A program made the position numbers and the translations under genes. This document shows positions 37,656-48,189 of a stretch of 64,000 nucleotides of DNA, one piece after another. Under the pieces are notes generated by a model. It was given only the letters and a program-made list of their open reading frames with translations, was not told the DNA's origin and made no database searches. Positions within the stretch are counted from its first letter, which is position 1, and every line of letters begins with the position of its first letter. Origin of the DNA: Martinezella multihospitum (GTDB lineage Bacteria > Pseudomonadota > Alphaproteobacteria > Rhizobiales > Rhizobiaceae); contig NZ_FMAG01000003.1 in NCBI RefSeq assembly GCF_900094585.1, positions 1-64,000 on the forward strand. Reading direction: 5' to 3'.

Positions 37656-37910
37656 GAAATCCTTCTCCTCAGCCCGCAATCCAAGCGAGAATCGGCCATT
37701 GGTGAAAAAGATTCCGGTAAGGACTCGCCGGAGTACGCCTCTCCAACAACAAACGCCCGCCTGATTGCTCACGAATCAACAATTACGGCAAAATAATAGC
37801 ACGCAACCGCTGATTTCTTGCGCAGTTAACGTTTGCGTTGAACAAAAATTACGCTAAGGACAATTTTTATCCGCTAAGCGCGCCTTAGCATCATCTGAAT
37901 TGGTGGGAAC
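37656..37910. promoter_or_regulatory. Divergent promoter region, aqpZ and MHS transporter
   Basis: These 255 bases separate divergent genes. The part at 37770-37870 is A/T-rich and likely carries both promoters. No clear operator was identified. GGTGGGA before 37911 is a weak ribosome binding site. Confidence 0.4.
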
Positions 37911-39242
37911 ATGACTGACGCGATATCTCCCTTATCGCCGACCCCCTCGTCATCGAACAATGCTGTTGCGAATTCCCCGGCACGTGTTCTGATCGCGAGC
38001 CTCATCGGCACAACGATCGAATTTTTCGATTTCTATGTTTATGCAACGGCGGCGGTGATCGTCTTCCCGAAGCTGTTCTTCCCGGCAAGCGATCCGACGT
38101 CCGCAACCCTGCAGTCCTTCGCGACCTTCTCCATTGCCTTCTTCGCGCGCCCGATCGGCGCGATGATCTTCGGTCACTTCGGTGACCGGATCGGTCGCAA
38201 GGCGACGCTGGTTGCTGCTCTGATGACCATGGGCCTCTCGACGGTCGTGATCGGCATGCTGCCGACCTATGAGTCGATCGGTGTCCTCGCACCGATTCTG
38301 CTGGCACTTTGCCGCCTCGGCCAGGGTCTTGGCCTTGGCGGCGAATGGGGCGGCGCTGTATTGCTTGCGACGGAAAACGCACCGGAAGGCAAGCGCAGCT
38401 GGTATGCCATGTTCCCGCAGCTCGGTGCACCGATCGGCTTCATCCTTTCGGCAGGTCTTTTCCTGATTCTGCGCGAAAGCATGGCGGATGCGGATTTCCT
38501 CAACTACGGCTGGCGCGTTCCCTTCCTGATCAGCATCGTGTTGGTCGCCATCGGTCTTTATGTCCGCCTGAAGATCACCGAAACCCCGGAATTCCAGCGC
38601 GCCATCGAGAAGGAAGAGCGCGTTTCCGTTCCGATCGCGGTCATCTTCCGTTCGCACTTCCGCAGCTTGATTCTCGGCACCATCATCGCGGTGGCGACCT
38701 TCGTGCTGTTCTATCTGATGACAGCATTCACGCTGAGCTGGGGCACTCGCCCCCCGGGCAACGGTGCGCTTCCGGCCGGTCTCGGCTATTCCCAGGGCCA
38801 ATTCCTTGTCGTTCAGCTCGTCGGCGTCGTCTTCTTCGGCCTGATGATCCCGATCTCGGGCCTGTTGTCGGATCGGTATTCGCGCCGTCTGGTCCTCATC
38901 CTGACGACGATCGGCATCCTGATCTTCGGCCTGTTCTATTCGTCGCTGCTGACGGCTGGCCTTGCCGGTGCCTTCGCCTGCTCGATCATCGGTCTGGCGC
39001 TGATGGGCTTTACCTATGGCCCGATCGGCGCAGCTCTGGCGGCACCCTTCCCGACCACCGTGCGCTATACCGGCGCGTCCATGACGTTCAATCTCGGCGG
39101 CATCGTCGGTGCGTCCCTGGCGCCCTACATCGCTACATGGCTCGCGACCAATTACGGCCTCGTCTATGTCGGTTATTATCTGGCGGCGGCAGCAGTGCTC
39201 TCGCTGATCGGCATCCTGCTCTCAGGCAATGACGAAGTCTGA
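37911..39242 (+). CDS. MFS transporter, metabolite:H+ symporter (MHS) family
   Basis: This 443-residue protein has about 12 transmembrane helices. MHS-family blocks are clear: ASLIGTTIEFFDFYVYATAAV at helix 1, FARPIGAMIFGHFGDRIGRKATL (the MFS A motif), CRLGQGLGLGGEWGGAVLLATENAPEGKR, and GWRVPFLISIVLV. Relatives include ShiA, ProP and KgtP; the substrate is not clear from sequence, perhaps an organic acid or osmolyte. Codon use is ordinary. It is the only plus-strand gene inside the 30-kb minus-strand cluster and has its own terminator. Confidence 0.9.
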   Translation: MTDAISPLSPTPSSSNNAVANSPARVLIASLIGTTIEFFDFYVYATAAVIVFPKLFFPASDPTSATLQSFATFSIAFFARPIGAMIFGHFGDRIGRKATLVAALMTMGLSTVVIGMLPTYESIGVLAPILLALCRLGQGLGLGGEWGGAVLLATENAPEGKRSWYAMFPQLGAPIGFILSAGLFLILRESMADADFLNYGWRVPFLISIVLVAIGLYVRLKITETPEFQRAIEKEERVSVPIAVIFRSHFRSLILGTIIAVATFVLFYLMTAFTLSWGTRPPGNGALPAGLGYSQGQFLVVQLVGVVFFGLMIPISGLLSDRYSRRLVLILTTIGILIFGLFYSSLLTAGLAGAFACSIIGLALMGFTYGPIGAALAAPFPTTVRYTGASMTFNLGGIVGASLAPYIATWLATNYGLVYVGYYLAAAAVLSLIGILLSGNDEV

Positions 39243-39253
39243 GAACTTCGTCA
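39230..39253 (+). other. Hairpin over the MHS transporter stop codon
   Basis: TGACGAAGT and ACTTCGTCA pair around the stop codon TGA at 39240-39242. It lies just before the main terminator and may protect the 3' end of the message. Confidence 0.4.
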
Positions 39254-39264
39254 TAACCAATTGA

Positions 39265-39296
39265 AAAGGCCGGGTAAAAACTCGGCCTTTTTCTTG
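39265..39296 (+). terminator. Terminator after the MHS transporter
   Basis: AAAAGGCCG and CGGCCTTTTT form a stem around a 10-base loop, with T-rich sequence after it. Its symmetric A/T flanks mean it can also end murB transcripts from the other strand. Confidence 0.85.
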
Positions 39297-39333
39297 AATC
39301 ATTTTGTGAAGCTGGCGCCGATTGCAGCCGGAC

Positions 39334-40308
39334 CTACTCCGTCGTCACACCCTGGAACGGACGGACTTCCCGACCCGGCATGAAGTGGCCGAGGCGCTTG
39401 ATTTCCCACTCCAGCTTGACGCCGGATTTTTCGAAAACCTCGCGGCGCACCTGCTCGCCGAGATATTCCAGATCGTAGCCCGTCGCCTGCTCCATGTTGA
39501 TCATGAAGTTGCAATGCAGCGACGACATCTGAGCGCCGCCGATAACCAGGCCGCGGCAACCCGCCTCGTCGATCAGCTTCCAGGCCGAAAGCCCGTCCGG
39601 ATTCTTGAAGGTCGAACCGCCGGTCTTTTCCCGGATCGGCTGCACAGTCTCGCGATGCGCACGCACGGCATCCATCTCGGCGCGGATCTTGGCGCGATCC
39701 TCCGGATAGCCTTCGAAAAGGACATGCGTGAAAATCAGGCCTTCGGAGGCATCGGAATGACGGTAGCTATAGCCCATCTCCGCATTGGTCAGAATATGCT
39801 TGTCGCCCTTCCGATCGACCGCATGCACCTCGACAACGCGCTCGCGCGTTTCAGCACCGTTTGCGCCCGCATTCATGCGCGCCGCACCACCGATGCTGCC
39901 TGGAATCCCGTAATAGAAATGGAAACCGCCGATGCCGTTGTCCATCGCCATGGCGGCGACATGCTTGTCCGGGCAGATCGCACCGGCCAGGATGCGGTTC
40001 TCGCCGGCAAGCTCGACCGAACCGAAACCCTTGGCTGAAAGCCTGAGGACAACGCCCGGAATGCCGCCATCACGCACCAATATGTTCGAACCCACGCCGA
40101 CGACCGTCAGCGGCACGTCTTCCGGCAGGATCTTCAGGAACGTGATGAGATCATCCGTATCATGCGGCTGGAACATCAGTTCCGCCAACCCGCCGGCGCG
40201 GAACCACGTCACACGATCCATCGGAGCATCCGGCGTCAGCCGCCCCCTGATGTCTTTTACGCCGTCGCCGAGCGACGCCAGAAGTTTTTCCCCATCTACC
40301 TGTTTCAT
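39334..40308 (-). CDS. murB: UDP-N-acetylenolpyruvoylglucosamine reductase
   Basis: This 324-residue FAD enzyme reduces the enolpyruvyl group to make UDP-MurNAc. FAD-binding parts: [16 protein letters not shown], and [21 protein letters not shown]. The type I MurB catalytic segment is [10 protein letters not shown] (Ser in STFKNP), and the C-terminal Glu is in the [22 protein letters not shown] region. The start overlaps the murC stop by 4 bases (ATGA). Confidence 0.96.
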   Translation of the reverse strand: MKQVDGEKLLASLGDGVKDIRGRLTPDAPMDRVTWFRAGGLAELMFQPHDTDDLITFLKILPEDVPLTVVGVGSNILVRDGGIPGVVLRLSAKGFGSVELAGENRILAGAICPDKHVAAMAMDNGIGGFHFYYGIPGSIGGAARMNAGANGAETRERVVEVHAVDRKGDKHILTNAEMGYSYRHSDASEGLIFTHVLFEGYPEDRAKIRAEMDAVRAHRETVQPIREKTGGSTFKNPDGLSAWKLIDEAGCRGLVIGGAQMSSLHCNFMINMEQATGYDLEYLGEQVRREVFEKSGVKLEWEIKRLGHFMPGREVRPFQGVTTE

Positions 40309-41720
40309 GCGGACTTACCCGAGAGGCCTTCCAATTCCTTTGGCAATGATGCTGCCCAATATGTGATGCTACCAGCTCCCAACAGAACCACAAAATCACC
40401 TGGCCGCGCAATCTCTGCAACCATGGCGGCAAGATCTTCCTGTGAAGCCAGATAGCGTGCATCGCGATGACCGCCGGCCTTGATGCGCGAAACCAGCGTC
40501 TGCGAATCGACGCCCTCGATCGGATCTTCGCCGGCGGCATAGACAGGTGCCAGAAAGATGCTGTCGGCATCGTTGAAGCAGGCCGCGAATTCCTCGAAGA
40601 GGCTCGACAGGCGCGTATAGCGGTGTGGTTGATGAACGGCGATGATGCGGCCCTTGCAGGCTTCGCGTGCAGCCTTCAACACCGCCTTGATCTCGACAGG
40701 GTGATGGCCGTAATCATCGAAGACCTTGACCCCGTTCCACTCGCCGGTCAGCGTGAAACGGCGCTTGACGCCACCGAAGGAAGCCAGCCCTTTGGCGATC
40801 GCCTCGCTGGAAATTCCGAGCCGATTGGCAACGGCAACGGCGGCGGTCGCATTGGAAATATTGTGGCGGCCCGGCATCGGCATGACCAGATCCTTGATCT
40901 GGATCACTTTGCCCGTACGGCGTCTGCGGATCTCGATATCGAACAGCGAGCGCGTACCATCGATGCGTACATTCGAAAAGCGCACGTCGGCCTGCGGATT
41001 TTCGCCATAGGTGATGACCTTGCGGTCCTCGATGCGCCCGACAAGAGACTGCACTTCCGGATGGTCGATGCACATGACGCCGAAGCCGTAGAACGGCACA
41101 TTCTCCACGAACTGCCGGAAGGCGGCACGCACAGCATCGAAATTGCCGTAATGGTCGAGATGTTCGGGATCGATATTGGTGACGATGGCAACATCTGCCG
41201 GCAGTTTCAGGAAGGTACCGTCCGATTCATCAGCCTCGACCACCATCCATTCGCCGGCGCCCATGCGCGCATTGGTGCCATAGGCGTTGATAATGCCGCC
41301 ATTAATGACAGTGGGATCAAGGCCGCCGGCTTCGAGCAGCGTCGCCACGAGCGAGGTCGTCGTCGTCTTGCCATGCGTGCCGCCAATGGCGATGGCATTG
41401 CGGAAACGCATCAACTCGGCCAGCATTTCGGCACGGCGCACGACCGGCAGCAGCTTTTCACGCGCGGCAACGAGCTCGGGATTGCTCTTCTTGATGGCGG
41501 TGGAGACAACGACGACTTCGGCATCACCGAGGTTTTCTGCCTTGTGACCGATATGGACCGGAATACCCTTGTCGCGCAGCCGCTGCACATTGGCGCTTTC
41601 CGATTGATCGGAACCCTGTACGCGATGGCCGAGGTTATGCAACACCTCGGCGATCCCGCTCATTCCGATACCGCCTATACCGATAAAATGCACAAGGCCG
41701 ATTGCCTTCGGCAGCTTCAT
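40305..41720 (-). CDS. murC: UDP-N-acetylmuramate--L-alanine ligase
   Basis: This 471-residue Mur ligase adds L-Ala to UDP-MurNAc. It shows the N-terminal Rossmann domain ([23 protein letters not shown]), the P-loop [11 protein letters not shown], the central domain with VNVPFY-like segments and conserved [13 protein letters not shown], and a C-terminal domain with [12 protein letters not shown] (DDYxHHP, diagnostic of MurC). It overlaps murG by 4 bases at the 5' end and murB by 4 bases at the 3' end. Confidence 0.97.
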   Translation of the reverse strand: MKLPKAIGLVHFIGIGGIGMSGIAEVLHNLGHRVQGSDQSESANVQRLRDKGIPVHIGHKAENLGDAEVVVVSTAIKKSNPELVAAREKLLPVVRRAEMLAELMRFRNAIAIGGTHGKTTTTSLVATLLEAGGLDPTVINGGIINAYGTNARMGAGEWMVVEADESDGTFLKLPADVAIVTNIDPEHLDHYGNFDAVRAAFRQFVENVPFYGFGVMCIDHPEVQSLVGRIEDRKVITYGENPQADVRFSNVRIDGTRSLFDIEIRRRRTGKVIQIKDLVMPMPGRHNISNATAAVAVANRLGISSEAIAKGLASFGGVKRRFTLTGEWNGVKVFDDYGHHPVEIKAVLKAAREACKGRIIAVHQPHRYTRLSSLFEEFAACFNDADSIFLAPVYAAGEDPIEGVDSQTLVSRIKAGGHRDARYLASQEDLAAMVAEIARPGDFVVLLGAGSITYWAASLPKELEGLSGKSA

Positions 41721-42838
41721 GCGCCTGCCCCCTTGAATTGCTGAATTGAACGTCCCGCGGCAATAGCCTCAACCATGTCTGCAAGCAAGTTTGCAGCGTC
41801 CGGCTTGCCGGCCTGCTTGGCCGATGCCGCCATCTTTGCAAGCTTTTCCGGCATGGTCATGGCGCCGCGCAGGATGGTGGAAAGTTTCTCCGACGTCAGC
41901 TCCGACTGCGCGATGACCTTGACGCCGCCGGTTGCCGCCAACGCCGCGGCATTGGCGGCCTGGTCGTGGTCGAGCGCATGCGGATAAGGCACCAGGATCG
42001 CCGGACGACCGATGACGGCGAGCTCGGAAACCGTGGAGGCACCGGAGCGGCAGAGAACCAGATGCGCAGCGCCGATGCGCTCCGCCATATCGTTGAAAAA
42101 CGGCGCGACATCGGCGCCCATGTCAAGTTTTCTCGTGCAGCTATTGACCGTCTCCATATCCTCGGGGCGCACTTGCTGCGTGATCCGAAGGCGCTTGCGC
42201 AGCGGCTCCTCGAGCAGGCTGATCGCCGTAGGTACGGCCTTGGAGAAATATTGTGCACCCTGGCTGCCGCCGAACACGACAAGATTGAAGGGATCATCCG
42301 GAACAGACGGTACATAGGGACGCTTGGCAGCCTCGATCACGGCCGGGCGAACGGGATTACCCGTGGTCACCGTTTTCTCGGCGAAGGCGCCATTTTCCGT
42401 GAGGAAGCCGCCGGCAATGGCGCGAACGCGCGTCGCCAGCATCTTGTTGGCGCGGCCCATGACCGCGTTCTGCTCGTGCAGCATGGACGGCACGCCCATG
42501 CGCGTGGCGGCGAGGAGCGGCGGAACGGTCGGATAACCACCGAAGCCGACGACACAGACGGGCTTGATACGCTGGATCAGCTTGCGCGCTGCGCGCATGC
42601 CGGTCCACAGCGTCCAAAGAGCTTGCGCGACCTTTACCGGGTTCTTCGAACCGATCGTTGCCGAGGGCACGACATGAATCTCATCGGCTGGAAACTTGCC
42701 GGCATAGCGTTCGGCGCGGCTATCGGTGACGAGGTGCACGGAATAGCCGCGCTCCTTCAGCTTATAGGCCAGCGCCTCGGCCGGAAATACGTGACCGCCG
42801 GTACCGCCGGCGGCAAGAAGGACAATGCCTTTACTCAT
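41717..42838 (-). CDS. murG: UDP-GlcNAc--lipid I GlcNAc transferase
   Basis: This 373-residue membrane-associated GT-B enzyme converts lipid I to lipid II. Typical parts: [21 protein letters not shown] (glycine-rich loop), [41 protein letters not shown], and donor site [36 protein letters not shown]. Its ATG overlaps the stop of the 62-codon bridging ORF by 4 bases, with GGGAG upstream as ribosome binding site. Confidence 0.97.
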   Translation of the reverse strand: MSKGIVLLAAGGTGGHVFPAEALAYKLKERGYSVHLVTDSRAERYAGKFPADEIHVVPSATIGSKNPVKVAQALWTLWTGMRAARKLIQRIKPVCVVGFGGYPTVPPLLAATRMGVPSMLHEQNAVMGRANKMLATRVRAIAGGFLTENGAFAEKTVTTGNPVRPAVIEAAKRPYVPSVPDDPFNLVVFGGSQGAQYFSKAVPTAISLLEEPLRKRLRITQQVRPEDMETVNSCTRKLDMGADVAPFFNDMAERIGAAHLVLCRSGASTVSELAVIGRPAILVPYPHALDHDQAANAAALAATGGVKVIAQSELTSEKLSTILRGAMTMPEKLAKMAASAKQAGKPDAANLLADMVEAIAAGRSIQQFKGAGA

Positions 42839-43023
42839 AATTTTCGCTCCCGCGAATACCCCACTACTCGGGGCATCTCCCTAATATAGGAAGCCGCCTC
42901 GACCGCGTCATCGGCGCGGGCCAAGCTCCCCTCATAGACCGGCGCCTCGTGAAAAGCGACCGGAGAATGAGAGGAAGGCCGGAGATATGAAGAGCAAATA
43001 AGCGGCAGTTCCAAGACGATCAC
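42835..43023 (-). CDS. 62-codon ORF bridging ftsW and murG, unknown
   Basis: The frame starts at a GTG that overlaps the ftsW stop (GTGA) and ends in a TGA that overlaps the murG start (ATGA), so it fills the whole 181-base gap with 4-base overlaps at both ends. The product begins [16 protein letters not shown] and ends with a basic GYSRERKL. No domain is recognised. Codon third positions are less G/C-rich than in the neighbours, which argues for caution. It may be a real small protein, or a coupling ORF that carries ribosomes from ftsW to murG, or chance. Confidence 0.4.
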   Translation of the reverse strand: MIVLELPLICSSYLRPSSHSPVAFHEAPVYEGSLARADDAVEAASYIREMPRVVGYSRERKL

Positions 43024-44174
43024 TCCGCCGGCAAACCGTGCGTCACGCGGAACATGGTACGGTCCTGTGCGCGTTTTTCCGGCCTGTGACGCGTCAGTGC
43101 CAGAATGAAGCCGGCCGTGACGCAGATCGCGGTCATCGACGAGCCGCCGTAGGAAATGAGCGGCAGCGTCATGCCCTTGGCCGGCAGCAGCTGCAGGTTC
43201 ACGCCGATGTTGATGATCGACTGGATGCCGATCTGCAGAACGAGGCCGGCGACGGCGAAGCGGTTGAAATCGTTCTTCTCCTTATAGGCATGCGAGAGGC
43301 CGCGCAGCACGAGGAAGGCGAAGATCAGCACGAGCACCATGCAGAAGATGGCGCCGAACTCCTCGGCCGCGACCGAGAAGATGAAGTCGGTGTGGGCGTC
43401 GGGAATGATGCGCTTGACGGTGCCCTCGCCCGGGCCGACGCCAAACCAGGTACCGTGAACGATCGCTTCCTTGGCGGTGTCGACCTGGAACGTATCGCCC
43501 TCACCCGTCAGAAACTTGTTCACGCGTTGCGCGACGTGATCGAAAACGTAATAGGCGGTGACGAAACCGCCCGCGCCGAGACCGCCAAGCACGATGATCC
43601 ACAGCCAGGGCATGCCGGCCATGAAGAACATGCCGCCCCAGACCGCGGTCGTCAAAATGGTCTGGCCAAGGTCAGGCTGCGCGACGAGCAAGGCGACGAC
43701 GATGCCGAAAAGAATGATGGCGAAGAGATTGCCGGGAATCTCGGGCTGGCGGGCGTGTTCGGAAAACAGCCAGGCGCAGACGACGACGAAGGCCGGCTTC
43801 ATAAATTCCGAAGGCTGGATCGACAAGGTGGCGATATTGACCCAGCGCCGCGAGCCCTTGACTTCGATGCCGAAGAAAAGCGCGAAAAGCATCATCGCCA
43901 GCGACACGATCAGCAGGATGACGGCGGTCCTTCGCACCTGTCTAGGCGTCATGAAGGAAATGCCGATCATCGCCGCAATCGCCGGAATGAGGAACAGGGC
44001 GTGGCGCTTGACGAAGTGGAACGGCTCGAGCCCAATGCGCTCCGCCACCGCCGGCGACGCTGCAAAGGACAGCATGAAGCCGATGCCGATCAAGAGGATG
44101 AAAAGGGCGAGGAACACGCGGTCGATGGTCCAGAACCATTCGGCCAAGGCCCCACGTTCAACGCGGCTTACCAT
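43020..44174 (-). CDS. ftsW: Peptidoglycan glycosyltransferase FtsW
   Basis: This 384-residue SEDS-family polymerase has about 10 transmembrane helices and polymerises lipid II at the septum with FtsI. SEDS features: FHFVKRHALFLIPAIAAM, SRRWVNIATLSIQPSEFMKPAFV, QPDLGQTILT (the catalytic Asp lies in the QPDLG loop), and the last-helix block LPAKGMTLPLISYGGSSM. It follows murD by one base. Confidence 0.97.
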   Translation of the reverse strand: MVSRVERGALAEWFWTIDRVFLALFILLIGIGFMLSFAASPAVAERIGLEPFHFVKRHALFLIPAIAAMIGISFMTPRQVRRTAVILLIVSLAMMLFALFFGIEVKGSRRWVNIATLSIQPSEFMKPAFVVVCAWLFSEHARQPEIPGNLFAIILFGIVVALLVAQPDLGQTILTTAVWGGMFFMAGMPWLWIIVLGGLGAGGFVTAYYVFDHVAQRVNKFLTGEGDTFQVDTAKEAIVHGTWFGVGPGEGTVKRIIPDAHTDFIFSVAAEEFGAIFCMVLVLIFAFLVLRGLSHAYKEKNDFNRFAVAGLVLQIGIQSIINIGVNLQLLPAKGMTLPLISYGGSSMTAICVTAGFILALTRHRPEKRAQDRTMFRVTHGLPAE

Positions 44175-44175
44175 A

Positions 44176-45588
44176 TCATTTGCCTCCAGTTGCTGAACCG
44201 ATCAGCATGGTGACGCCATCGATCGCAGCCACATGGCTGACGAAGGCGTCGCCCCTGACCTCGAAATTCTTATACTGATCGAAGCTTGCGCAGGCCGGTG
44301 ACAGCATCACCGCCGCAGTCTCCCGTTCATCCCTGTCCGCATCCGCGGCGGCATGTGCCACGGCGCGTTCCAGCGTGCCGGAAATCTCGTAAGGAACCTG
44401 CTCGCCGAGCGTCGCCGCAAAGGCGGGCGCGGCCTCACCGATCAGATAGGCCTTGGCGATACGCGGAAAGAGCGGCGCCAGGCTGGTGATGCCACCCTCC
44501 TTCGGCAGGCCGCCTGCGATCCAGTAGATATTCTCGTAGCTCGAAAGCGCGGGTGCCGCCGCATCCGCGTTGGTCGCCTTGGAATCATTGACGAAGACGA
44601 CCCGGCCACGCCGTCCGACCGGCTGCATGCGATGCTTGAGGCCAGGGAAGGATTTCAGCCCGGCCCGGATCTCCTCGGCGGACACGCCGACGGCCAAGCA
44701 AGCGGCGGCCGCCGCCGCCGCATTCTGCGCATTATGGCCGCCGCGCAAGGTCTGGATACCATCGAGATCGGCGATCTGGCTTGCCGCACCGTTCGATGCC
44801 TGCATGATGCGGCTGCCCTCGGCATAGAGGCCATCCGCGAGGGCATGCCGGCGCGAAATCCGCGTGACCTTGCCGCCCGTCCGTTCGATGCGGTCGGCAA
44901 TCAAGGAGGAATAGCTGTCATCGACGCCGACGACGGCAACATCGCTGCCCGCCACCAGCCGCTCCTTGATATCGGCATAGTGCTGCATCGTACCATGGCG
45001 ATCGAGGTGATCAGGCGTCAGGTTCAAAAGAATACCGGCGGACGGGTTGAGCGTCGGCGCCAGATCGATCTGGTAGGAGGAGCATTCGACCACGTAAAAA
45101 CGGCCAGCCTTGGGCGGATCGAGCGTCAGCACGGCCGTGCCGATATTCCCGCCGAGCTGCGTATCGCGCCCGCTCGATTGCAGGATATGGGCGATCAATG
45201 CCGTCGTCGTCGATTTGCCGTTCGTTCCGGTAATGGCGATGAACGGGCAATCCGGCGCATGTGCCCGCCGCTCCCTCACGAAAAGCTCGACATCGCCGAT
45301 GACCTCGACGCCGGCGGCGTGCGCGAGATCGACGGTCCAATGCGGCTTCGGGTGCGTCAGCGGCACGCCGGGCGACAAAACGAAGACCGACAGGCCATTC
45401 CAATCGATCGTCCTCAGATCGGCGACCGCGATCCCTTCGGCCGCAGCCTTCGCCACGCTGTCCGGATTATCGTCCCAGGCCGTGACGTCAGCGCCGCCGG
45501 CGACAAGCGCCCGCGCCGTGGCAAAGCCGGAACCGCCAAGGCCGAAGAGCGCGACCTTTTTTCCTTTCAGCGTGGAGACGGGGATCAT
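44176..45588 (-). CDS. murD: UDP-N-acetylmuramoyl-L-alanine--D-glutamate ligase
   Basis: This 470-residue Mur ligase adds D-Glu. Parts: [23 protein letters not shown] (uracil domain), the P-loop [15 protein letters not shown], the ligase block [20 protein letters not shown], and C-terminal [17 protein letters not shown] (diagnostic of MurD). It lies 7 bases after mraY and one base before ftsW. Confidence 0.97.
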   Translation of the reverse strand: MIPVSTLKGKKVALFGLGGSGFATARALVAGGADVTAWDDNPDSVAKAAAEGIAVADLRTIDWNGLSVFVLSPGVPLTHPKPHWTVDLAHAAGVEVIGDVELFVRERRAHAPDCPFIAITGTNGKSTTTALIAHILQSSGRDTQLGGNIGTAVLTLDPPKAGRFYVVECSSYQIDLAPTLNPSAGILLNLTPDHLDRHGTMQHYADIKERLVAGSDVAVVGVDDSYSSLIADRIERTGGKVTRISRRHALADGLYAEGSRIMQASNGAASQIADLDGIQTLRGGHNAQNAAAAAAACLAVGVSAEEIRAGLKSFPGLKHRMQPVGRRGRVVFVNDSKATNADAAAPALSSYENIYWIAGGLPKEGGITSLAPLFPRIAKAYLIGEAAPAFAATLGEQVPYEISGTLERAVAHAAADADRDERETAAVMLSPACASFDQYKNFEVRGDAFVSHVAAIDGVTMLIGSATGGK

Positions 45589-45595
45589 CGGTGCC

Positions 45596-46717
45596 TCACC
45601 GCAGCTTCAGGGTGGAGAGGCCGATCATCGCCAGAATGACCGCAACGATCCAGAACCGCACGACGACCTGGCTTTCCGTCCAACCCTTCTTTTCGAAGTG
45701 ATGGTGGATCGGCGCCATCAAGAAGACGCGCCGCTTGGTCATTTTGAAGAAGCCGACCTGGATGATGACGGAAAGCGCCTCGAGGACGAACAGGCCGCCG
45801 ATGATCGCCATGACGATCTCGTGCTTCGTGGCGACGGCAACCGAACCGATCATGCCGCCCAGTGCCAGCGAACCAGTGTCACCCATGAAAATTGCGGCCG
45901 GCGGCGCATTAAACCAGAGAAAACCGAGACCCGCACCGATGACGGCACCAAGCACCACGGCAAGCTCACCCGTGCCGGGCACGAAATTGATCGCCAGATA
46001 GTCGGCAAAGACGAAGTTGCCGGCGAGATAGGAGATGATACCGAAGGAGGCCGCGGCAATCATCACGGGCACGATCGCCAGTCCATCGAGGCCGTCCGTC
46101 AGGTTGACGGCGTTACCGGCGGCAACGATGACGAAGGCGCCGAACAGCACGAAGAACATGCCGAGATTGAGCAACAGGCTCTTGAAGAAGGGGAAGGCAA
46201 CCGACGAGCCGAAGGTCGAACCCGCAGGGCCGGAAGACAGCGCGGTCGTCATCATGAAATAGACGGCAATCGCGGCAATGACGAATTCGATGCCGAGGCG
46301 GGCGCGACCGGAAAAACCCTTGTCGCTCTGCTTCGTCACCTTGAGATAATCGTCGTAAAAGCCGATCGCACCAAAGCCGAGCGTCACGAGCAGGGTGGCA
46401 ACGACATAGACATTGGCAAGATCAGCCCACAACAGCGACGAGACGACGATGCCAGCGAGGATCATCAGGCCGCCCATGGTCGGGGTACCGGCCTTCTTGA
46501 AATGCGTTTGCGGACCATCGGCGCGAATCGGCTGTCCCTTGCCTTGGCGTACGCGCAGGGAAGAGATGATTCGCGGCCCGAATAGGAAAACGATCAACGC
46601 TGACGTGAACAGGGCGCCGCCGGTACGGAATGTGATGTATCTGAACAGATTGAGGAATCTGAAGTGGGTACTGAAAAAATGAATATGGTCCGACAGTTCG
46701 GCAAGCCAGATCAGCAT
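45596..46717 (-). CDS. mraY: Phospho-N-acetylmuramoyl-pentapeptide transferase
   Basis: This 373-residue inner-membrane enzyme with about 10 helices makes lipid I from UDP-MurNAc-pentapeptide and undecaprenyl phosphate. Signatures: [15 protein letters not shown], the DDYLKV aspartate pair ([12 protein letters not shown]), [13 protein letters not shown] (Mg site) and the HHHFEKKGW motif near the C-terminus. It follows murF by 11 bases. Confidence 0.98.
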   Translation of the reverse strand: MLIWLAELSDHIHFFSTHFRFLNLFRYITFRTGGALFTSALIVFLFGPRIISSLRVRQGKGQPIRADGPQTHFKKAGTPTMGGLMILAGIVVSSLLWADLANVYVVATLLVTLGFGAIGFYDDYLKVTKQSDKGFSGRARLGIEFVIAAIAVYFMMTTALSSGPAGSTFGSSVAFPFFKSLLLNLGMFFVLFGAFVIVAAGNAVNLTDGLDGLAIVPVMIAAASFGIISYLAGNFVFADYLAINFVPGTGELAVVLGAVIGAGLGFLWFNAPPAAIFMGDTGSLALGGMIGSVAVATKHEIVMAIIGGLFVLEALSVIIQVGFFKMTKRRVFLMAPIHHHFEKKGWTESQVVVRFWIVAVILAMIGLSTLKLR

Positions 46718-46728
46718 AAGAGCCCTTT

Positions 46729-48189
46729 CTAAAGCCCCTGATGGGTGTGGAGGCCCGTGTCGGAAAATGCGGGAAACTTGTCAAGCAAGCCCGCAACGAT
46801 CTTTCCAAACCCCATTCCCAGCGACGATTTCACCATCAAGACGTCGCCAGAAGCGACAGAATTGAGCGCGAATTCCGAGAGCTCCTCAGTCGTCTCGCGA
46901 TATTCGACATGAACACTTTCCGGCAGCTCATCCCTCAAAGCCGCCATCTCCGGACCGGCCAGCCAGACATACTCGATACCGGCCGCCAAGAGCGGCCCAG
47001 CAAGGTTGGCATGCACGCGCTGGGCGTAATCCCCCATTTCCAGCATGTCGCCTAGCATGGCGATACGCCTGCCCTGACGTCCGCCTGGTCCCGCATGCGG
47101 CGATGTCGTCGCCAGCAGCGCAATGGCCGCGCGCATGGATGCGGGATTGGCGTTGTAGCTTTCGTCGATCAGCGTGAAATAGCCGTTGCCGATCGCGCGC
47201 TTGTGGCGCTGTCCCCTGCCTTTTTCAGGCTGCAGGTCCGCAAGAGCATCGACGGCCTCGTCGAGGTCGGCTTCAACGAGCATGACCGCACCGAGCACGG
47301 CAAGCGCGTTTTCCGCGATATGGCGACCCGGCGCACCGAGCGCCACTTCCATGGTCTCGCCGCCGATCGTCAGCCACAGTGTCGAATTCTCTTCCGAGGC
47401 GTTGAACTCGGCAAGGCGCACATCGGCCTTCGCATGCTGTCCGAAGCTATGAATATGCTCTATGCCGGCCGCGGCAGCAGCCTTCTCCAGCATCTCGAAC
47501 TGATCGTTGTCGTGATTGAGAATGGCATGACCACCGGGCACGACGCCGTCAAAAATCTCCGCCTTCGCTGCCGCGATTTCGCTGATACTGTTGAAATTGC
47601 CGAGATGGGCCGGCGCGATCGTAGTGATGATCGCGACATGCGGCTGCACCATCTTGACGAGCGGCCTGATCTCCTCGGGATGGTTCATCCCAATCTCGAA
47701 GACGCCAAAATCGGTATCTTCCGGCATGCGGGCCAATGTCAGCGGCACACCCCAATGATTGTTGAACGAGGCGACGGAGGCATGCACCTTGCCCGACGGC
47801 GTCAGCGCCCGGCGCAGCATCTCCTTGGTCGTCGTCTTGCCGACCGAACCAGTCACAGCGATGATCTTCGCCTGCGTACGCTTACGGGCGGCAACACCGA
47901 GCCGCGCAAGCGCGGCCAAGACGTCATCCACGACCACTTTCGGCACGGTCAGGCTGCCCATCGCCGGCAGCCGTGCCTCACTGATCACGATGAAGGCGGC
48001 GCCATTCGCCATAGCGATATTGGCGTAGTCATGGCCGTCGACGCGATCGCCCTTGATAGCGAAAAAGGCCTCGCCGGGCTGAATGGAGCGACTGTCTATG
48101 GAAATGCCCGTAATGCCCTCTGGCAGCGATCCGACGAAGCGGCCCGAGATTGCAGCGATCAAATCCTCAGTTGTCCATAGCCAGCTCAA
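46729..48189 (-). CDS. murF: UDP-MurNAc-tripeptide--D-Ala-D-Ala ligase
   Basis: This 486-residue Mur ligase adds the D-Ala-D-Ala made by DdlB. Parts: an N-terminal domain with [28 protein letters not shown], the P-loop [28 protein letters not shown], and C-terminal [18 protein letters not shown]. It is slightly longer than the E. coli enzyme (452). Its ATG overlaps the murE stop by 4 bases. Confidence 0.97.
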   Translation of the reverse strand: MSWLWTTEDLIAAISGRFVGSLPEGITGISIDSRSIQPGEAFFAIKGDRVDGHDYANIAMANGAAFIVISEARLPAMGSLTVPKVVVDDVLAALARLGVAARKRTQAKIIAVTGSVGKTTTKEMLRRALTPSGKVHASVASFNNHWGVPLTLARMPEDTDFGVFEIGMNHPEEIRPLVKMVQPHVAIITTIAPAHLGNFNSISEIAAAKAEIFDGVVPGGHAILNHDNDQFEMLEKAAAAAGIEHIHSFGQHAKADVRLAEFNASEENSTLWLTIGGETMEVALGAPGRHIAENALAVLGAVMLVEADLDEAVDALADLQPEKGRGQRHKRAIGNGYFTLIDESYNANPASMRAAIALLATTSPHAGPGGRQGRRIAMLGDMLEMGDYAQRVHANLAGPLLAAGIEYVWLAGPEMAALRDELPESVHVEYRETTEELSEFALNSVASGDVLMVKSSLGMGFGKIVAGLLDKFPAFSDTGLHTHQGL

